This document shows positions 1-5,908 of a DNA stretch of 11,635 bases, in pieces. The position numbers were made by a program, and so were the translations under genes. The notes beneath the pieces are model-generated. The model was not told the DNA's origin. It saw only the letters and a list, made by a program, of their open reading frames with translations, and made no database searches. The stretch comes from Anaerolineaceae bacterium (GTDB lineage Bacteria; Chloroflexota; Anaerolineae; Anaerolineales; Villigracilaceae), in NCBI GenBank assembly GCA_022181005.1, contig BQMV01000029.1:1-11635 (forward strand), given 5' to 3'. The stretch's first letter is position 1. Every line of letters begins with the position of its first letter.

Positions 1-17
1 AAAAGTACAGGAGCCAT
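1..17 (-). CDS. 5' end of an unidentified gene leaving the left edge
   Basis: Reading leftward, an ATG at 17-15 is followed by the codons for Ala, Pro, Val and Leu before the window ends. An AGAGG ribosome-binding-like sequence lies six bases upstream of the ATG, and a -10/-35-like pair lies upstream of that. Five codons are too few to identify a product. The gene would be the next one downstream of the endonuclease IV-like gene on the same strand. The start itself is a guess resting on the ribosome-binding-like sequence. Confidence 0.3.
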
Positions 18-31
18 CTCGTACCTCTAGC

Positions 32-60
32 ATAATACTAACAATGCCCTCGCTTTGCAA
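32..60 (-). promoter_or_regulatory. possible promoter for the gene leaving the left edge
   Basis: On the minus strand TTGCAA (60-55) is separated by 17 bases from TATTAT (37-32). These match the sigma70 hexamers at four and five of six positions. The predicted start of transcription would fall only about eight bases before the ATG at 17, inside the AGAGG sequence. The mRNA would then be nearly leaderless, or the ribosome-binding-like sequence would be used only by readthrough transcripts. This is suggestive only. Confidence 0.3.
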
Positions 61-82
61 ATCTCCACTCGTCAAAATTTAT

Positions 83-96
83 CTACAACCTTGTAG
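83..96 (-). terminator. weak hairpin after the endonuclease IV-like gene
   Basis: CTACAA and TTGTAG form a perfect inverted repeat around two bases, about 40 bases past the stop codon. On the minus strand it is followed by an A/T-rich stretch ending in TTTT. The stem is short and AT-rich and the T tract is interrupted, so it could at best be a weak terminator. An 8-base palindrome, CGCATGCG, lies beside it at 99-106. Confidence 0.2.
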
Positions 97-134
97 CGCG
101 CATGCGTTCTCTGCATTCGCGGTCAAACTTGTAT

Positions 135-989
135 TTATGCCTTTTCCCCGCTCGCTTTCATCCACGCCTTCAGCATATTCAGCGCGTCCTCTTCCATGAT
201 CGGGCTTTCGCATAAAATACGTCCCGCGCAGCCGAACTCCTTCAACGCCTCGAACAGAAAATTGATCTTCAGGTCGGACTCTTTCAACGTGAGATGATGC
301 TTCTCGCCTTTCGGACCATATTCGATCCCCGACAAATGGATGTGCAGATTCTTCAACGCCTCTTTTCCCAGGGCGGCTTGATACGCCTCCAGCAGCCTTG
401 TCCACTCTTTGACCGTGTTCATCGTCCCGTCGCCCGGACGCGCATGCAGATGAGCGAAATCCAGACATGGCTGCACGTTCTTGACCGCCTTGCTCATCTC
501 CAACGTATCTTCGAGCGAACCCAACATCGCAGATTTGCCCATCGTCTCCGGACGTAGGATGACTGGGTTGCCTTTCTTCTTCAATTCATCCGCGCAATCT
601 TTCAAGCGTGGGATGGCGACCTTCAACACTTCGGCGGGCGGACGCCCGAAATACGAACCGGGATGGAAGACGATATCCGTTGCGCCGGCGAGGTTGCCGT
701 AGTGCGCCGCGTCCATAAGACGTTTGCGCGACTTGTGCCACTCTTCCTCAGTCGCGTTCAAATTGAAGAAATACGGCGCATGGACGCTCAACGAGACGCC
801 ATGCTCGTTCGCCGTCTGCTTGATTGCCGCGCAAGTTTCCTCCGACACGCGCACCGACTGCACCCAACCTAACTCGAACGCGGTTAAGCCGATGGACTTG
901 CTGAACTGAATCGCGCCGACCGATCCGCCCGGCTTTTTGGGCGTCACGATGGGCGAACCAACCGTGCCGAATTTGAAAGAGAGCGTCAT
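135..989 (-). CDS. nfo: endonuclease IV-family (Nfo-like) TIM-barrel protein
   Basis: A 284-residue protein of the AP endonuclease 2/endonuclease IV family, which cuts DNA 5' of abasic sites with a three-metal (zinc) centre. The ligand series is readable in order and spaced nearly as in E. coli Nfo: His70 (VHAPYF), His109 (VFHPGS), Glu148 (RPETMGK), Asp177 and His180 (CLDFAH), His218 (HIHLSG), Glu229 and His231 (GEKHH), and Glu261 (LCESP). The usual Asp of the DxH pair is Glu229, and the family's Glu-Asn-Thr loop reads Pro-Glu-Thr, so it belongs to a divergent branch. Length matches the family (about 280). The start is supported by GGAG five bases upstream. It lies 35 bases downstream of dgkA and is probably co-transcribed. 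DNA repair is the likely role; a sugar isomerase-like TIM barrel is a less likely alternative because all ligand positions are filled. Confidence 0.82.
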   Translation of the reverse strand: MTLSFKFGTVGSPIVTPKKPGGSVGAIQFSKSIGLTAFELGWVQSVRVSEETCAAIKQTANEHGVSLSVHAPYFFNLNATEEEWHKSRKRLMDAAHYGNLAGATDIVFHPGSYFGRPPAEVLKVAIPRLKDCADELKKKGNPVILRPETMGKSAMLGSLEDTLEMSKAVKNVQPCLDFAHLHARPGDGTMNTVKEWTRLLEAYQAALGKEALKNLHIHLSGIEYGPKGEKHHLTLKESDLKINFLFEALKEFGCAGRILCESPIMEEDALNMLKAWMKASGEKA

Positions 990-990
990 A

Positions 991-1018
991 AAATCTCCAG
1001 TCTTAAATCTCTAGTCTC
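991..1018 (-). repeat. two tandem 14-base units carrying the nfo ribosome binding site
   Basis: Two adjacent 14-base units (991-1004 and 1005-1018) differ at only two positions. On the minus strand they read AGACTAGAGATTTA and AGACTGGAGATTTT. The second unit carries the GGAG that precedes the ATG at 989 by five bases. The first unit carries AGAG in the equivalent place. The repeat fills almost the whole gap between dgkA and nfo. Confidence 0.7.
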
Positions 1019-1024
1019 AAGCGA

Positions 1025-1447
1025 TCAAGGGACGGTAGTCAGCGTCGCGATCTTCGCCCACAATGGCGGACCGAGGATCAACAGCCCGATCAACACGCCC
1101 GCCAGCGCCGCGATCAACACCGCACCTGCGCCCACATCTTTGCCGACCTTTGCCAGCGGATGCTTCTTCGGGCTTGCCAAATCTACAACCGCTTCAATAG
1201 ACGTGTTGATGAACTCGGCGGTGAACACGACGGCAATCGTCAACGCGAGGATCGCCCAATCGTGTAAACCTATCTTGAGCCACAAGCCCAAAATAACCAC
1301 CAATGCGGCGATAAGAGAGTGAATCCATGCGTTGCGCTGGGTCTTCAATACGTATTGCCAGCCGCGCAAGGCATACCCAATGGCGGCAATGCGAGAAAGG
1401 ATAAAGGATTTCATATTGCGTACCGCGCTCGCTTCGTACGGCAGCAT
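1025..1447 (-). CDS. dgkA: diacylglycerol/undecaprenol kinase, DgkA family
   Basis: A small integral-membrane lipid kinase of up to 140 residues. The family phosphorylates diacylglycerol or, in Gram-positive-type bacteria, undecaprenol, feeding lipid carriers back into envelope synthesis. The signature is clear: AEFINTSIEAVVDL, then HPLAKVGKDVGAGAV, which contains the catalytic and ATP/metal-binding residues. Three hydrophobic helices (roughly residues 42-58, 64-82 and 107-127) match the DgkA topology. The ATG at 1447 has GAGGG eight bases upstream, but both lie inside a hairpin cluster. The next in-frame ATG (1414, residue 12) starts MKSFILSRI, which looks more like the usual N-terminus but has no clear ribosome binding site. 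It sits 55 bases downstream of ybeY, as dgkA does after ybeY in Bacillus. Substrate choice cannot be read from the sequence. Confidence 0.9.
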   Translation of the reverse strand: MLPYEASAVRNMKSFILSRIAAIGYALRGWQYVLKTQRNAWIHSLIAALVVILGLWLKIGLHDWAILALTIAVVFTAEFINTSIEAVVDLASPKKHPLAKVGKDVGAGAVLIAALAGVLIGLLILGPPLWAKIATLTTVP

Positions 1448-1483
1448 TCATGCTGCCCTCAACGACAAGATTTATCTTGTCGT
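1419..1483. repeat. cluster of three small hairpins between ybeY and dgkA
   Basis: Three inverted repeats follow one another. CGTAC/GTACG occupies 1419-1423 and 1436-1440 with a 12-base loop. GGCAGCAT/ATGCTGCC occupies 1440-1447 and 1450-1457 with a 2-base loop. ACGACAAGA/TCTTGTCGT occupies 1462-1470 and 1475-1483 with loop TTTA. All arms match perfectly. No T tract follows on the minus strand, so this is not a standard terminator. The arrangement resembles a REP-type palindromic unit and covers the first codons of the longer dgkA reading frame. Confidence 0.6.
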
Positions 1484-1502
1484 ATCGCGACACGCCGGTT
1501 AA

Positions 1503-1949
1503 TTATTCCTCTCGAATTTGAATTGCACCCAACCCTAGCGATTCTAAAATCTCTTTTTGCGCTTTCCACATCTTGGCTTTTTCTTTCGGCTGAGCATGGT
1601 CGTGACCAAGCAAGTGCAACACGCCATGCACGATTAGCAGTTGTATTTCCAATTCTAACGCGTGACCGGCGATTTTTGCTTGCGCTTTTGCGCGGGGAAT
1701 CGAGATCAGGATATCGCCGAGATAGGGCGAGCCGGTGTCAGGGTCCGATTCGGAAGCAGGAAAAGACAGCACATCGGTGGGCGAGTCGATTCCAAGATAA
1801 TCTCGATTGAGTTGTCGCAGTCGCTCATCGCTTGTCAGCACAACGGATAGCTCCGCCTCGGGCGTTTGATTTTGGTGGGTCAGCGCGGCGCGTGCAGCGC
1901 GTTCGACGACCTTTTTGGAAAAGTCAAATTTAGATTTGATATTGATCAT
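1503..1949 (-). CDS. ybeY: endoribonuclease YbeY (rRNA maturation factor)
   Basis: A 148-residue metal-dependent endoribonuclease of the UPF0054/YbeY family, acting in 16S rRNA 3' maturation and ribosome quality control in the cytoplasm. The diagnostic zinc site HGVLHLLGHDH occupies residues 108-118, with ligands His108, His112 and His118. The family motif around SPTDVLSFP (residues 56-64) and the YLGDI segment (residues 77-81) are also present. Length is normal. The ATG at 1949 lies 12 bases after the pgpH stop with no good ribosome binding site between, so translation is probably coupled to pgpH. The order pgpH-ybeY-dgkA is the same as yqfF-yqfG-dgkA in Bacillus. Confidence 0.95.
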   Translation of the reverse strand: MINIKSKFDFSKKVVERAARAALTHQNQTPEAELSVVLTSDERLRQLNRDYLGIDSPTDVLSFPASESDPDTGSPYLGDILISIPRAKAQAKIAGHALELEIQLLIVHGVLHLLGHDHAQPKEKAKMWKAQKEILESLGLGAIQIREE

Positions 1950-1961
1950 TGTGCGCGCGGT

Positions 1962-4076
1962 TTATTTTCTCGGCGTCGTGAGTACGCTGACGATCGCCGC
2001 CTTCTCGTCGGGGTACGATATGCGCGGATGATGCGTGCCGCGCAAAATGTTTACGAACGCTTCGGTGACGATGCTGAGGTCGTGCAGAGTAAGTTGAGTG
2101 TTGTCGAGTTGCCCGTGTTTTTGCGCGAATTCGATTGTGGAAAGCACCAATTTGGTAAGCGACGCTTCGTCTTGCGGGTGTTCGGCGCGCGCGCGCGCTT
2201 CGGTTCCGTCGGCGAGCATGAGCAGCGCCGTTTCGCGCGAGCGCGGGCGCGGTCCGGGGTAGCGAAAGCGCTCAAGGTCCACTTTGGACGCGTCGCCGCC
2301 GGCGGCTTCGACGGCTTGGTTGTATTGATAGCGCGTGATCATCGTGCCGTGATGTTCGAGGATAAAATCGTCAATGCGGCGCGGCAGACGGTGCTGACGC
2401 GCCAACGTTATACCGTCGAGAACGTGCGCGATGATAGTTTCCGCCGTCTCTGCCGGGTCTTTATCTTCATGCGTATTGATCTGTCCTTGCGGCTGGTTCT
2501 CGATAAAAAACATGGGATTCATGGCTTTGCCTACGTCATGAAACATTGCGCCGACGCGCGTCAGCAATGCGTCGGCGCCGATCAATTCGGCGGCTTGTTC
2601 GGCGAGATTTGCCACTTGTAAACTATGCTGATAGGAGCCGGGCGCGTGACGCAGAAAGAACTGCAATAACGGCGAATCGGGGCGCGAGATTTCGATCAGC
2701 TGCAGGGCGGTGGTTAAGCCGAGCATTTGAGCGAGGAAGTATTGCGAAAGAAGCGCGATGCTCGAAGAAGCAAGCCCGCTGAAGATTGCCGCGCCAGCCA
2801 GCTCAAGCAGGCCGGTCACATCGGTCAATGTGAAGGGGAAGCGGAAAGCAATTAATGCGACAATGCCGGTAATCGCGATCGCCAACCCTGCGCGGAAGAA
2901 CGTCCACACGCGCCGCGCCGCGCCCAACGCCAGCACGCCGATCAACGAGGAAATTAAGTAATAAGGCAAGAGGTCGAGCATATTGGGCAACCCGTAGGGC
3001 GCAAGAATTGCAATTGCCACCGAAAAGACGATGCCGGCTTCCATGTGAAAGAGCGTCGCAATCAGCAGCCCCAGGGCGGGCAATGGAAAGGCGTAAGGCA
3101 CTACGGTTCGCCCCGGAACGCTTAAACGCGCGGCAATGATAAAGGCGGAAAAGATGAACGCGATAACGATGAGGCTGCGCGCGTCGCGCAAGAATGGCAT
3201 GCGCCGCCGCGAAAAGTACAGGTAAATAAACATGGCGACGCCCAGCGTCAGCGCGCCCGCGCCGGCGTATCCTTGCCAGGCGTTTTTTGCGCGAATCAAG
3301 CGGAATTGTTCAAGCGCTTCGAATTGCGCTGTCGTGACGATCTGTCCGCGTAAGACGATGATTTGCCCCGCTTTATATTCCACGATGATGGGCGCTATCG
3401 CGTCGCGCGCCGACTGACGGGCGGCTTCGGTCAATTCGGCGTTATATATACTGTTGGGCGCAATGAACGCGGCGACTAACTCCGTCACAATGGCGGCTTC
3501 GCGTTCATTCATCGCCAGGCTGACCAGCGACGGCAAACTGCGCTGAACCGTTTCCGTATCTTCCTCGCGGATGCTTCGCCGCATGACCTGCTCCAGCACG
3601 CTTAACGATTCCTGCTGAACGGCGTCCCAGCGCGAGGCGCTCAACAGCGGGATTTGCGCAGCGATCTCCGGCTTTAACGCGATCTCGGTCAGCGCTGCGA
3701 GAGCGGTTTCCTTTTTGGAACGGGTCGCGGTTTCATCGTCGCGCACTGCCGCAATAGCCTGTAGCGCGCCGCGCAATAATTCGATCTGTTGACGCGCGAT
3801 CGCAGGGTTAGGCGCGGCGTAGACCGGCGCGATAGCCTTCTCTGCGGCGGCGCGGGCGTCTTCCGTGCGGATTTTGCTCTCATATTGCAGCGCACGCGGA
3901 GCCTGAAAATCTTCAGGCGATACGTCGCCGGCTTGTAAGGTTGTCGTTGTTGGGTTTAATAAGTCCGGAAGGATTAACGCCGCGCACGAGGTTGCGCTGA
4001 CGATAAAGAGTAGAACGACTTGCAATACCCGAATACGGGAAGGGGTCGGTCGGTACGGCGTAAAGTTAGTTCCCAT
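1962..4076 (-). CDS. pgpH: c-di-AMP phosphodiesterase PgpH, 7TMR-HD family
   Basis: A 704-residue membrane protein with the full 7TMR-HD layout. A short N-terminus is followed by a first membrane helix (about residues 16-38), then an extracytoplasmic domain of about 225 residues (40-265, 7TMR-HDED). About seven hydrophobic helices span 270-450, and a cytoplasmic HD domain covers 475-680. Metal ligands of the HD phosphohydrolase are visible: His484, His513-Asp514 (MFHDVGK), His551, His575-His576 (EHHGT) and Asp623. Characterised members hydrolyse cyclic di-AMP to pApA, so the product probably lowers c-di-AMP in response to an outside signal sensed by the extracellular domain. This implies a diadenylate cyclase elsewhere in the genome. 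It lies 69 bases after yqeY and 12 before ybeY. The start is the first ATG; no strong ribosome binding site precedes it. Length is typical for the family. Confidence 0.93.
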   Translation of the reverse strand: MGTNFTPYRPTPSRIRVLQVVLLFIVSATSCAALILPDLLNPTTTTLQAGDVSPEDFQAPRALQYESKIRTEDARAAAEKAIAPVYAAPNPAIARQQIELLRGALQAIAAVRDDETATRSKKETALAALTEIALKPEIAAQIPLLSASRWDAVQQESLSVLEQVMRRSIREEDTETVQRSLPSLVSLAMNEREAAIVTELVAAFIAPNSIYNAELTEAARQSARDAIAPIIVEYKAGQIIVLRGQIVTTAQFEALEQFRLIRAKNAWQGYAGAGALTLGVAMFIYLYFSRRRMPFLRDARSLIVIAFIFSAFIIAARLSVPGRTVVPYAFPLPALGLLIATLFHMEAGIVFSVAIAILAPYGLPNMLDLLPYYLISSLIGVLALGAARRVWTFFRAGLAIAITGIVALIAFRFPFTLTDVTGLLELAGAAIFSGLASSSIALLSQYFLAQMLGLTTALQLIEISRPDSPLLQFFLRHAPGSYQHSLQVANLAEQAAELIGADALLTRVGAMFHDVGKAMNPMFFIENQPQGQINTHEDKDPAETAETIIAHVLDGITLARQHRLPRRIDDFILEHHGTMITRYQYNQAVEAAGGDASKVDLERFRYPGPRPRSRETALLMLADGTEARARAEHPQDEASLTKLVLSTIEFAQKHGQLDNTQLTLHDLSIVTEAFVNILRGTHHPRISYPDEKAAIVSVLTTPRK

Positions 4077-4145
4077 ATCTATTTGATGACCGTTGACGCG
4101 GAGTTGTGCGCTTCCGCATCGGTATAACTCGCATGATGGGAATCA

Positions 4146-4595
4146 TTACTTCGGTTGAAGAGCTTCTCTCACTGCCGCGCTGATCTTATCGTTGGCGGCG
4201 CGCCCCGCCGCTTTCGCCATAACGATCTTCATCACTTTGCCCATGTCGCTAAAGCCCGTCGCGCCGCTTTCTATAACGGCAGATTGCGCGAGCGCGAGCA
4301 GTTCTTCGGCGGGCATGGCTTGTGGCAGGAAGGCTTCAAGAATTCTGATCTCGGCTTCGTTGGCTTCCACGAGGTCTGAACGTTGCGCGGTTTTTGCTTC
4401 TTCAACGGCTTCGCGGCGATTCTTAACCTCCTTTTGAATCAAATTCATCACCGCCGCATCGTCGAGTTCGATGCGTTTATCCACTTCGGCTTGCTTCACG
4501 GCGGCGAGAACCATACGCACGGTGCGCTTGCGCGTTTCATCTCCGCTTTTTAGCGCTTCTTTGGCAGATTCGTTTAGTTGTGTTTTAAGCGTCAT
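4146..4595 (-). CDS. yqeY: YqeY (GatB/YqeY domain protein)
   Basis: A 149-residue soluble protein that is a full-length match to the YqeY family, whose domain is homologous to the tRNA-binding tail of the GatB/GatE amidotransferase subunits. Visible landmarks are the TVRMVLAAVKQAEVDKR helix (residues 25-41), the NRREAVEEAKTAQRSDL segment, the EAEIRILEAFLPQ motif and the C-terminal MGKVMKIVMAKAAGRA stretch. A tRNA-related role is inferred from the GatB homology; the cellular function of YqeY is poorly defined. The start is the only well-placed ATG. TATAAT lies seven bases upstream and no ribosome binding site is seen, so a leaderless mRNA is possible. It is followed by pgpH after 69 bases; yqeY lies in the same wider chromosomal region as pgpH in Bacillus. 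Confidence 0.92.
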   Translation of the reverse strand: MTLKTQLNESAKEALKSGDETRKRTVRMVLAAVKQAEVDKRIELDDAAVMNLIQKEVKNRREAVEEAKTAQRSDLVEANEAEIRILEAFLPQAMPAEELLALAQSAVIESGATGFSDMGKVMKIVMAKAAGRAANDKISAAVREALQPK

Positions 4596-4602
4596 GGGAG
4601 AG

Positions 4603-4608
4603 ATTATA
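4603..4608 (-). promoter_or_regulatory. -10 box next to yqeY start, leaderless type
   Basis: A perfect TATAAT on the minus strand is separated from the yqeY ATG (4595) by seven bases, ctctccc. The expected transcription start would be the first base of the ATG or very near it. No good -35 is found 16-18 bases upstream. The 32-base gap after the preceding gene contains no Shine-Dalgarno-like sequence. Confidence 0.5.
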
Positions 4609-4627
4609 ACGTGAAATGAGGTTTATC

Positions 4628-5254
4628 TTATGTCCCCGCGAAGAGCGTGATCAATTCTCGCGACAATTCTGCCAGCGTTTTCTGATATTCGATGCGCGTG
4701 CGTTTAACGGCGGCGCGCATGGCGTAATCGAACTTATATCCCTGCTCTGGCGCGTCGAGATTCATCCACGCGTGCGAATCGCGCGGCAGGAAGCGAAGAA
4801 CGCGAGGGCGAATCCTGCGCACAAAGTATAGCAGTTCGAACGGATTGTACGTCTTGCCGGAACGCAGGTCGGGGCTGTGAATCAAATCGGGGTCAAGCGG
4901 GTCAATGTCATCGGACGGCGGAAGCGCGGCGCCGTTGAAGCGTTCCAGCCAGAGGGTAACGTAATTTGAATGGGCGTAGAAATCTTGTTGGGTGTGAGTC
5001 ATCCGTCCGAACGCCTGCCAGGCGGAAACGACGTTTTGCGTCTGAAGCGCAGCAATCGTTAGAGCGCGTTGTTCTTCGATGTAAGCGTACGTTTTGGCGA
5101 AGGCGTTGTTGTCGAAGTGAAATTCGTCGTGACCGAATTGTCCAGCTAGGCGGTCTTGGCTAATATTGGCTTTGATCATCGTTCCCAGCGCGCGCGGGCT
5201 GAGTGAGTCGCTGAGCGCCTCAAGCATGATCTCGACGTGGTATTCGGTGAGCAT
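4628..5254 (-). CDS. HET-C/phospholipase-C-like helical metalloprotein
   Basis: A 208-residue protein rich in potential metal ligands. The pattern resembles the zinc phospholipase C/P1-nuclease/HET-C fold: His6 near the start, GHDEFHFDNNAF (residues 41-52; His42, Asp43, His46), FGRMTHTQQDFYAHSNY (82-98; His87, Asp91, His95), and DSHAWMNLD (159-167; His161). The middle block is the most diagnostic, since HET-C-type proteins carry an almost identical HT-x-QDFYAHSN sequence. No signal peptide or membrane helix is seen, so it should be cytoplasmic, unlike secreted phospholipases. Enzymatic activity and substrate are unknown. The chosen start is the ATG at 5254, which has TATAAT six bases upstream. 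A longer frame to 5425 would overlap the adenosyltransferase gene and gives low-quality sequence. It lies at the head of the yqeY-pgpH cluster and is divergent from the adenosyltransferase. Confidence 0.72.
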   Translation of the reverse strand: MLTEYHVEIMLEALSDSLSPRALGTMIKANISQDRLAGQFGHDEFHFDNNAFAKTYAYIEEQRALTIAALQTQNVVSAWQAFGRMTHTQQDFYAHSNYVTLWLERFNGAALPPSDDIDPLDPDLIHSPDLRSGKTYNPFELLYFVRRIRPRVLRFLPRDSHAWMNLDAPEQGYKFDYAMRAAVKRTRIEYQKTLAELSRELITLFAGT

Positions 5255-5260
5255 GGTCTG

Positions 5261-5266
5261 ATTATA
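5261..5266 (-). promoter_or_regulatory. -10 box for the HET-C-like gene, leaderless type
   Basis: TATAAT on the minus strand lies exactly six bases (cagacc) before the ATG at 5254. No ribosome binding site is present between them. A -35 at the normal distance would fall on the start codon of the divergent adenosyltransferase gene and is poor (TTCATG). The box is the left arm of a 7-base inverted repeat, ATTATAA-gcgg-TTATAAT (5261-5278). Confidence 0.6.
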
Positions 5267-5272
5267 AGCGGT

Positions 5273-5278
5273 TATAAT
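5273..5278 (+). promoter_or_regulatory. -10 box for the adenosyltransferase gene, leaderless type
   Basis: TATAAT on the plus strand lies exactly six bases (gccgtc) before the ATG at 5285, with no ribosome binding site. It is separated by only six bases from the opposite-facing TATAAT at 5261-5266. A -35 at 17 bases would lie over the start codon of the HET-C-like gene and has no consensus match. Two polymerases could not bind both boxes together. Confidence 0.6.
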
Positions 5279-5284
5279 GCCGTC

Positions 5285-5827
5285 ATGAAATTTTACACAA
5301 CGAAAGGCGACGACGGCACCACCGGCTTGCTCGGCAAGGGGCGTGTATCGAAGCATCATGCGCGCATTGAAGCGATCGGTTCGCTCGACGAGGCGACCGC
5401 CGCGATGGGATTGGCGCGCGCGCAATGTTTAGACGCTCGCTCTGCGCCGATCATCCTCGAGGCGCAGCGCGATCTATATAAATTGATGGCGGAAGTGGCG
5501 GCAACGCCCGAAAACGAAGAGAAATTCCGCTCGATAGACGCGGCGCGCGTGACGTGGCTCGAAGAACAGACCGACGCGCTGAGCGAGATCGTTCAGATGC
5601 CGAAGGAATTTATTCTGCCGGGCGATTCACCGGCGAGCGCGGCGCTCTCATTGGCGCGCACGATCGTCCGCCGCGCCGAACGCCGCGTAGTGGAGCTGCA
5701 CGATGCGGGAGAAGTGGCGAACCTTGAACTGCAACGGTATTTAAACCGGCTGTCGTCGCTCTGCTTTGTATTGGAACTGTTGGAAAACGAAGCGGCGGGG
5801 CGCCAAACTACTCTAGCGAAGCGCTAA
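5285..5827 (+). CDS. pduO: PduO-type cob(I)alamin adenosyltransferase
   Basis: A 180-residue cytoplasmic enzyme that transfers the adenosyl group of ATP to cob(I)alamin, making adenosylcobalamin. Family motifs appear in order: TKGDDGTTG (residues 6-14) and the SK at 22-23, which form the N-terminal ATP-binding loop; GSLDE (32-36); FILPGDSPASA (109-119); RTIVRRAERR (125-134), with the conserved Arg and Glu residues; and RYLNRLSSL (151-159), where the usual NRLSD ends in Ser158. The family's ATP- and substrate-binding Arg/Asn residues are therefore kept. The start at 5285 fits the family N-terminus exactly; an upstream in-frame ATG at 5237 would add 16 unrelated residues. It is divergent from the HET-C-like gene and followed by DUF554 after 81 bases. 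No cobalamin riboswitch is visible and there is almost no leader to hold one. Confidence 0.95.
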   Translation: MKFYTTKGDDGTTGLLGKGRVSKHHARIEAIGSLDEATAAMGLARAQCLDARSAPIILEAQRDLYKLMAEVAATPENEEKFRSIDAARVTWLEEQTDALSEIVQMPKEFILPGDSPASAALSLARTIVRRAERRVVELHDAGEVANLELQRYLNRLSSLCFVLELLENEAAGRQTTLAKR

Positions 5828-5833
5828 GTTTTT
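5814..5833 (+). terminator. weak terminator-like hairpin overlapping the adenosyltransferase stop
   Basis: TAGCG and CGCTA pair around AAG (5814-5826), followed by ag and five T residues (5829-5833). The right arm contains part of the TAA stop codon. The stem is only five base pairs, so termination would be partial at best. Confidence 0.3.
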
Positions 5834-5908
5834 AGGAATAAGCGTATAAATCGCGCTGTGTGAAAGCGTCGCGCGGCGTTTTGCGCAATATTGACTCTTT
5901 GGAGCGCC

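Noticed and set aside
1319..1810. 163-codon plus-strand open frame across dgkA and ybeY
   Set aside because: It runs antisense to two recognised genes and shows no family resemblance.
1866..2621. 251-codon plus-strand open frame opposite pgpH
   Set aside because: It is antisense to well-conserved pgpH sequence, including the HD domain, and is rich in Arg/Phe/Val as expected from a GC-rich shadow frame. No motif or ribosome binding site supports it.
5255..5425. N-terminal extension of the HET-C-like frame to 5425
   Set aside because: The extension overlaps the adenosyltransferase start and its conserved ATP-binding loop on the other strand. The ATG at 5254 with its TATAAT is a better start.
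5285..5827. Possible cobalamin riboswitch upstream of the adenosyltransferase gene
   Set aside because: Only 30 bases separate it from the divergent gene, far too short for a cobalamin riboswitch, and no B12-box-like sequence is seen.
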